From the NCBI GenBank assembly GCA_964019155.1, contig OZ025239.1, forward strand, positions 6,804,169 to 6,868,168: 64,000 nt of DNA, read 5' to 3'. Below the pieces are notes generated by a model. That model was not told the DNA's origin, did no database searches, and saw only the letters and a program-made list of their open reading frames with translations. The stretch is from Osedax fenrisi. Taxonomy: Eukaryota; Annelida; Polychaeta; Sabellida; Siboglinidae. The translations under genes were made by a program, and so were the position numbers. Numbering within the stretch: the stretch's first letter is position 1; each line of letters begins with the position of its first letter. Of this stretch, positions 57,483-64,000 are shown piece after piece.

Positions 57483-59460
57483 TATTTATTGATTGATTGA
57501 TTGATAATTTATTTAAGCAAATACATTCGAAAATATAATCGAAAGTATAAAGTATAAATATTTGCTAACGATAACATACGTTATAGAAATAAATAAAGAA
57601 TAATACGAAATTAAAAAATTAAGGAAATTAAAACGTTTTACAGTTACCGTAAAATTAAACGAAAAACAATCGAAAGTAGAAATAAATCATATAGTAAAAA
57701 TAAACGAAAAATGATCAAAATAGAAATAAAAGATAGCATAAAAATAATCGAAAATAGAAATAAAATACATTATTTTGTAAGTGGCATCGAAATATTCAAT
57801 TTCTACTTTAACTTTATAGAATTCTTCATCTTGTACCCTGTTTTAGTAATAAATTATTAGTTATATAATTTAATATTTAAATGTTAAATTTTAAATGTTA
57901 AATTTTAAATATATTATAAACAGAACATATTAAAAATCAAATAAACCAATACTAGAATGAAATAAACAAATAATGTAATACTTACCAAAATCTGTAATAA
58001 TAGTAGGTACTTTATTAATTTATATTTATATTTTAATTGTATAATAAATTTGAAACATATATATATATATATAAAAACAGAACAAGTTACAAATAAAATA
58101 AACCAATATACCTATACAAAAACAGTTAATAACAAAACATACCAATAATATTACGAAACAAAATAATATAATACTTATCACTATAATCTGAAATAATAGA
58201 AAATTATTAATATTGTATTTTAGTAATATAATACATTTGAAACATATTTACAAAATATATATAAAACAAACATATAATACCGAACAAACAAAAGTAAAAT
58301 AATACTTCACACTTTATCTGTAATAATAATGAATTATTAATTTTATATTATAGTATATTTGAAATATAGATATAAAAACCTAAATTTTCTATAACAAAAA
58401 CACATTAAAAAAAACCAGAAGAGATAATGCAATAATCTAGATACAAAATGAAACATAAATCAATATAAAATTATAAAATTCTGTTAAAAAAAAGTATTTT
58501 GTCGAAACAGATTTTGTTTATTTTATTTTTAAAAGATGAAACAGATACAGATTTTATTATATCATTATTTAATGAATTCCATATATTAACTGATCTATTA
58601 TTAATTATATTTTGAATTGTATTATCATAATTATGTATTACATTTAATTTTTTACAATTACCTCTAGTTCTACAATTATTCGAAATGTTAAGAATATCAG
58701 ATATATTTATATCTGTATAATTATTTGAAATTTTAAAAATTGTAGTTAGATCTATTTTTAACCTTCTAAGTTCAAGTGATTCTAATTTAAAATATACCAA
58801 TCTCTCTATATATGTTTTATAATTAATATTTGATGAATTTGTATATCCTACGCATCTTGTAATTAATCGTCTAGTAAATAATCTTTGCACTCTTTCAATT
58901 TGGTCTATGAGACTACGAAATTTACTAACCTTTGAAAAAGGTGACCAAATTATGGATGCATATTCTAAAATTGGTCTGCAATAAATTTGATATGCATTTA
59001 ATAATACTCTAGGGGATTTTGTAGTAATGCATCTAAAAATTGAATTCAAAGAAAAATAAGCTTTTTTACAAATATAATCAATATGTTTATTAAATAAAAG
59101 GTTATTTTCAAATATTATTCCTAAATCTTTATAAAAAGTAACGTTTTCTAATTGTGTATTATTTATAAAATATTTTGATGGAGTAACCTTCCCTAAAGTC
59201 ATAACTGCACATTTTGATAATGAAATATTTAATTGCCATTTATTTACCCATTGTGAAAATAAATTTAAATTATTTTGTAAAAGAAATCTGTCACTCTCAG
59301 ATGCGTATGAAAAATATATTTTTGTATCATCGGCAAATAAATCAATATGAATTTTTGAAGAGAATATACTAGGAAGATCATTAATATATAATACAAATAA
59401 AATTGGACCTAAATCCGATCCTTGTGGTACTCCAGATTTTACAATAGAACTATTTGAATT
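57483..59460 (-). mobile_element. 5'-truncated LINE inserted in the 118-bp array
   Basis: On the minus strand: RT coding (59460-58471), an AT-rich 3' UTR of about 970 bp, and a tail of (ATCA)n, AATCAATCAATCAATAAAT (57483-57501). The tandem array is cut within one unit and continues on the other side. Short simple-repeat tails are usual for L2/CR1-type LINEs. Confidence 0.8.
58471..59460 (-). CDS. LINE ORF2 C-terminal 329 residues, uninterrupted (no start)
   Basis: Begins in the RT palm: SGVPQGSDLGPILFVLYIN, then LFADDTKIYF (catalytic FADD), NLNLFSQWVNKWQLNISLSK, FYKDLGIIFENNLLFNKHID, RPILEYASIIWSPF, IERVQRLFTRRLI, SVNIWNSLNNDIIKSVSVSS and stop at 58471. No stop or slip across 329 residues, so the copy is fairly young, but it lacks the endonuclease, fingers and start codon. 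Style (KDLGI.., EYAS.IWSP, IERVQR.FT) is of jockey/Rex-like LINEs and differs from the other LINEs in the window. Confidence 0.82.
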   Translation of the reverse strand, partial: NSNSSIVKSGVPQGSDLGPILFVLYINDLPSIFSSKIHIDLFADDTKIYFSYASESDRFLLQNNLNLFSQWVNKWQLNISLSKCAVMTLGKVTPSKYFINNTQLENVTFYKDLGIIFENNLLFNKHIDYICKKAYFSLNSIFRCITTKSPRVLLNAYQIYCRPILEYASIIWSPFSKVSKFRSLIDQIERVQRLFTRRLITRCVGYTNSSNINYKTYIERLVYFKLESLELRRLKIDLTTIFKISNNYTDINISDILNISNNCRTRGNCKKLNVIHNYDNTIQNIINNRSVNIWNSLNNDIIKSVSVSSFKNKINKICFDKILFFNRIL

Positions 59461-60870
59461 TTATAATTTTAATTCTAATATATGGAAAAATTATAAATGA
59501 AATAAATATAATTGTTATGGATAATAACTAATATTAATAAATGATAATTAATTAATTTCATAAAAACAATATTTATTATTATAATTTTAATTCTAATATA
59601 TGGAAAAATTATAAATGAAATAAATGTAATTATTAAATTAATATTATTAATAGATGATAATTAATTAATTTCTTCATAAAAACAATATTTTATTCTTATA
59701 ATTTTAATTCTAATATATGGAAAAATTATAAATGAAATAAATATAATTGTTATGGATAAAAATAATATTAATAGATGATAATTAATTAATTTCATAAAAA
59801 CAATATTTTATTCTTATAATTTTAATTTTAATATATGGAAAAATCATAAATGAAATAAATATAATTGTTATGGATAACAACTAAAATTAATAGATGTTAA
59901 TTAATTAATTTCATAAAAACAATATTTTATTCTTATAAATTTAATTTTAATATATGGAAAAATTATAAATGAAATAAATATAATTGTTATGGATAATAAC
60001 TAATATTAAATTAATATTATTAATAGATGATAATTAATTAATTTCTTCATAAAAACAATATTTTATTCTTATAATTTTAATTCTAATATATGGAAAAATT
60101 ATAAATGAAATAAATATAATTGTTATGGATAAAAACTAATATTAATAAATGATAATTAATTAATTTCATAAAAACAATATTTATTATTATAATTTTAATT
60201 CTAATATATGGAAAAATTATAAATGAAATAAATATAATTGTTATAGATAAAAACTAATATTAATAGGTGATAATTAATTAATTTCATAAAAACAATATTT
60301 TATATTCTTATAATTTTAATTCTAATATATGGAAAAATTATAAATGAAATAAATATAATTGTTATGGATAACAATTAATAGATTATAATTAATTAATTTT
60401 TATAAAAACAATTTTATATTCTTATAATTTTAATTCTAATATATTATAATTAATTAATTTCATAAAAACAATATTTTATTCTTATAATTTTAATTTTAAT
60501 ATATGGACAAATCATAAATGAAATAAATATAATTGTTATGGATAAAAACTAATATTAATAGATGATAATTAATTAATTTCATAAAAACAATATTTTATTC
60601 TTATAAATTTAATTTTAATATATGGAAAAATTATAAATGAAATAAATATAATTGTTATGGATAACAATAATATTAATAGATGATAATTAATTAATTTCAT
60701 AAAAACAATATGTTATATTCTTATAATTTTAATTCTAATATATTATAATTAATTAATTTCATAAAAACAATATTTTATTCTTATAATTTTAATTTTAATA
60801 TATGGAAAAATTATAAATGAAATAAATATAATTGTTATGGATAAAAACTAATATTAATAGATTTTATTAT
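59461..60870. repeat. 118-bp tandem array, right part
   Basis: About twelve units of the same 118-bp repeat as 57035-57482, several with internal deletions (60410-60480 and 60700-60780). Confidence 0.9.
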
Positions 60871-61470
60871 TTAATTTCACAAAAATAATAGTTTAATTAT
60901 TATTAATATTATAATAACTTTTAATATTAGATTTAAGGTAATTATGGGATAAGGGAAAGACTATAATAAAATTCAAATTTTCGCTTGTTAAATATGGCAG
61001 TATTAAATTTATAGGCGTCACAATAGATAATATTTGTATAATAAGATAACGCAACAATATATAAACTCTTATAAGGTATAATAAAGGTATCTAAAGATAT
61101 TTTTTATTTTCATAAACAAATTATAAGTTATGCTTATATGTAACCATCACATTGATAGTATCAATACACATGAATAGAATGAACACTAAATAGAAATGAA
61201 TTCATTAAATAAATACATTAAATAAATAGGTATATATATAGACATATTTATTTAAATATAGATGGGTTACTGAAAGAGTTGGAAACGGTTTTAAAAAATA
61301 TTTCCGAGCATATAGTTTGTAGACGAACGTGTGTAGGCAGTCATAAATAAAGATTATAATTATATTATCGAATCACTACATGTATGCATACTGATATTGA
61401 TAAGTAAACATATATACTCTATAATTTATTTATAAGTGACACTCCATGCCCCCTACACATTTATTCACTC
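60871..61470. other. AT-rich spacer
   Basis: At 61273-61292 GAGTTGGAAACGGTTTTAAA resembles, inverted, TTGAAAACCGTTCCCAACTC near 55652 and AAAACCGTTCCCATCTC near 9347, a dispersed short repeat of unknown kind. No gene. Confidence 0.4.
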
Positions 61471-61627
61471 AATATTTGTTGGCTATACTTGTTTGGTGGC
61501 ACACAGCAGCAATATAATTATATTGATATATACTAAGATTATATAAACTCTTAGTATATAGTATATATCAATATAATAATAATATTGCTGCTATGTGCCA
61601 CCCAACTAGTATAGCCACAAATATTTA
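61471..61627. repeat. Hairpin element, about 155 bp
   Basis: The left arm AATATTTGTTGGCTATACTT... pairs with the right arm ending AGTATAGCCACAAATATT, with a loop of about 12 bases near 61549. Arms of about 72 bases include GGTGGCACACAGCAGCAATA and, inverted, GGTGGCACATAGCAGCAATA. A small palindromic MITE is likely. Confidence 0.85.
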
Positions 61628-61629
61628 GA

Positions 61630-62823
61630 TATTTACACATGTATTAATAGTATTATTACCTAAATTAATGTTATTTATAAATACCTATAGGTAATACCTA
61701 TAAGTAATAACCTATAACAACCTATCATAACTTTAAAGTCGTAACAAATTACTTTTCTATATGTCCAGAATGACATCCAATATTACTTTATACCCCCAAA
61801 TACAGTTATATTTTTATTTTCTTTTGATATATTTTTTTTATTATAAATTAATATTATTCTTATGAAACCTAAACTATTTCCTATATAAAATTTAATATTA
61901 ATACTAAAAGTTATTAGTAATAATATTATATATTAGTATAATAATAATATAATCTATTAGTAATACTTTATTACAATAACAATATGAGAGATTAAATATA
62001 CATGGAAATACAACAGGAAATTCTTCAATGTATACATTATATATATATAACATGATATTCAATGAGTCAATATATTAACTTAAATCCACTTGTATTTTCT
62101 TACTATGTAACTATATATATATAACATACAATTTATTTTTATAATAACACAATTTTTTAAAATGACATTAATAATTACATTATAATACATGCCAAATATT
62201 TTAAACATTAGACAAGTGTAATTTGTATTTATAATAAGTTATACAATTTATATAGGCAACCTATAATTCTTTGATCTACTCCAATAAAATATGAATACAT
62301 TTTATATCAAATATTTGATATATATCATGATAATTAATACTATTCTTTTTTGTAAGTAAATTGTTATTTTATTATATTACATATGGTATACTATTACATA
62401 TGGTATACTTTATATAATATAGTCAATAATATTATTAAAAATATTGAAACTAATATTAATTGATATTATATAGTATTGTAATTAATATATTTATCAATAA
62501 TTTTATTTTTTTGAAGTATATTGTTAATTATTAATTATTTATATTTATATATATTTATATACCTATTGATACATGGTAAACTTTATATAATATACATAAT
62601 ATATACTATTATTAATAATATTTATACCAATATTAAATAATACTATAGTATTGAAATTAATATTTATTTATATAATTATCAATAATTATATATATAAAAA
62701 ATAAACAAACCAATAAAATAACCATTACAAGAATCTAATCAAAAACCGATTAAAAAAATCCTGCCTTATTAATGTATTATATATTTTAAGTATTCTATAT
62801 GAAGACATATCTATATTATATAG

Positions 62824-62828
<5 letters not shown>
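61630..62828. other. AT-rich spacer, no gene seen
   Basis: Many short AT repeats, for example ACATATGGTATACT twice near 62385. No protein-like frame. Confidence 0.6.

Positions 62829-62883
<55 letters not shown>
62829..62883. repeat. Long (TA)n microsatellite
   Basis: About 55 bp of pure TA. Confidence 0.95.
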
Positions 62884-62889
<6 letters not shown>

Positions 62890-63004
62890 GCAGTAGTTAA
62901 ATAGCAGAATTTCATAATTCTTGTAGAAACTTCCAATCATAGACATTATCCGCATCTGTACACATCTGTATAATGCATCTACTATAGTTGTGGATAGTGC
63001 TCGA

Positions 63005-63250
63005 ATACCGACATGCACGTAATATCGATACCCTAGAGATCTCCTAAAATATAATTCCTATCAAAAAATAACGAATGTATGAATCAATATAGTTAATCAA
63101 TATAATTTATATAAGTATACATTTTTTTTAAAATATTTATATTGTTTTAATGATAAACAAAAAACTGATTTTTTCGTTACAACACTAAATTTATGAAATT
63201 TGTGAAGTACAATATCAATTTTCATTCATTTAAAAATTTAGATATTTTAA
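63005..63250 (-). mobile_element. Possible worn end of TA family 1
   Basis: CGAATACCGACATG, then TATCGATACCCTAGAGAT, AAAAACTGATTTTTTCGTTA and AAATTTATGAAATTTG follow the order seen at 10080-10270. Identity is low; tentative. Confidence 0.3.
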
Positions 63251-63288
63251 ATATTTAAAATACATCTTAGATCTAATTATATTTTACA

Positions 63289-63590
63289 ATGTGCCCAAAA
63301 TGCCCACAGATGTCAGCACAGAAGTCGCAGATGGCAGCACAGAAGTCGCAGATAGCGTCACTGAAATCACAGATTGGGTCACAAAAGACACAGATGTCAG
63401 AACAGAAATCACAGATGTCATCACAGAAGTCGCAGATGGCAGCTCAGAGGTCGCAGATGTCATCACTGAAATCGCAGGTGTCAGCACATAATGTACAGAT
63501 GGCAGCACAGAAGACGCAGATGTCATAACAAAAGTCGCAGATGGCTTCACAGAAGTCACAAATAGCGTCACAGAAGTCACATAAGGCGTA
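63289..63590. repeat. 21-bp minisatellite with open frames on both strands
   Basis: About fourteen units of a 21-base motif (CAGCACAGAAGTCGCAGATG type). In frame 63289-63528 it reads MCPKCPQ then heptads such as MSAQKSQ, MAAQKSQ, IASLKSQ. A second frame (63291-63491) reads TEVADGS, SVTEITD, VITEVAD. The minus strand (63580-63284) is open too. Openness on several frames follows from a stop-free unit of 21 bases, so coding is not shown. Stops appear at 63526 and later units. It is markedly less AT-rich than its surroundings. Confidence 0.85.
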
Positions 63591-63674
63591 ACAGAAGTTA
63601 CGACTTACTGAGGTTACACGCGTAAGTATTGAACAAATACTTTAAGAAGTTACGAACGCACATATAAAAAAATT

Positions 63675-63963
63675 GCCTTTGTGGCTCAGTGGCTAATGAG
63701 TCAGATACACAAGCAGTAGGACATGGGTTCGAGCCTCGTCCGGACCTTTTATAAAATGGGTCTTAAAATATTATTTAATAGAAGTGATCTTATATAATTG
63801 TGTATAAATAAATAATCGGCTCTCGTTAAAACCATAGATGCCTTAACATGAGTGCGGCTTCGAAGGGACATTAGAGCCATTTATGGTTATTAGTGAAAAA
63901 CTTTATCTAAGTTCCTGGATGGGATGAAAGGACTCAAATAAAAATATCTATCAATAACAATAA
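63675..63963 (+). mobile_element. tRNA-derived SINE, most complete copy
   Basis: The head resembles a tRNA: A box TGGCTCAGTGG (63682-63692) and B box GGTTCGAGCC (63726-63735), the internal RNA polymerase III promoter. The body (from about 63780) has CGGCTCTCGTTA, GCCTTAACATGAGTGCGGC, GGGACATTAGAGCC and GGGATGAAAGGACT, shared with 3405-3640 and 27300-27535. GGCTCT can pair with AGAGCC, and AACCATA with TATGGTT, so the body RNA is probably folded. The tail is AT-rich. No obvious shared 3' end with the LINEs here. Confidence 0.8.
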
Positions 63964-64000
63964 CATATAACATGAGAAGTTACTCGTAAAGTTACTAAAA

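Noticed and set aside
63682..63735. A functional tRNA gene
   Set aside because: A and B boxes are present, but the arms do not form a proper cloverleaf and the sequence continues into a repeated SINE body.

Overview
This is animal nuclear DNA with extremely high A+T and many (TA)n runs. I recognise no host gene. Almost all the coding sequence belongs to transposable elements: non-LTR retrotransposons (LINEs) with a PHD-finger ORF1, an APE endonuclease and an L2/CR1-like reverse transcriptase; one Ty3/gypsy-type LTR element; hAT elements; a tRNA-derived SINE; and several TA-flanked non-autonomous DNA transposons. An invertebrate is likely; I cannot name a species. No rRNA, stand-alone tRNA, CRISPR or prokaryotic-type operon was seen.

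Layout. Bases 1-12345 and 23886-41162 are two direct copies of one segment, about 99.5% identical by eye over the first 3.4 kb. Each holds the same series of decayed LINE pieces, SINE fragment, hAT remnant and nested TA-flanked elements. The second copy alone carries a nearly intact LINE (34263-38887), a tandem duplication (about 32070-32400) and a palindromic insert (about 39447-39590). Between the copies (12346-23885) lie a hAT element with perfect ends (13406-14685), more copies of the TA-flanked families, and a LINE on the minus strand (18785-about 23330).

The right third (41163-64000) is a different series: a double hairpin (41391-41712); a LINE with an inverted 5' part (42482-48775) interrupted by a complete but internally deleted gypsy element (42828-46465); a 5.0-kb TIR element bounded by two tandem arrays (49528-54523) that sits inside the end of a hAT-like fold-back (54526-55518); a 118-bp tandem array interrupted by a minus-strand LINE (57035-60870); a 21-bp minisatellite with three long open frames; and the most complete SINE copy (63675-63963).

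How the parts relate. The LINEs supply reverse transcriptase and may also mobilise the SINE. The MITE-like elements have no transposase here and depend on one elsewhere. Nesting gives a relative history: TA family 1, then TA family 2 inside it, then the segment duplication, then the LINE insertion in copy B.

Most notable observation: in the two best-preserved LINEs, ORF1 and ORF2 are in the same frame and separated by one UGA followed by C (UGA CUA and UGA CUC). ORF2 has no AUG before its endonuclease domain. A third, older LINE shows UGA CUA at the same junction. This points to stop-codon readthrough as the way these elements make ORF2.
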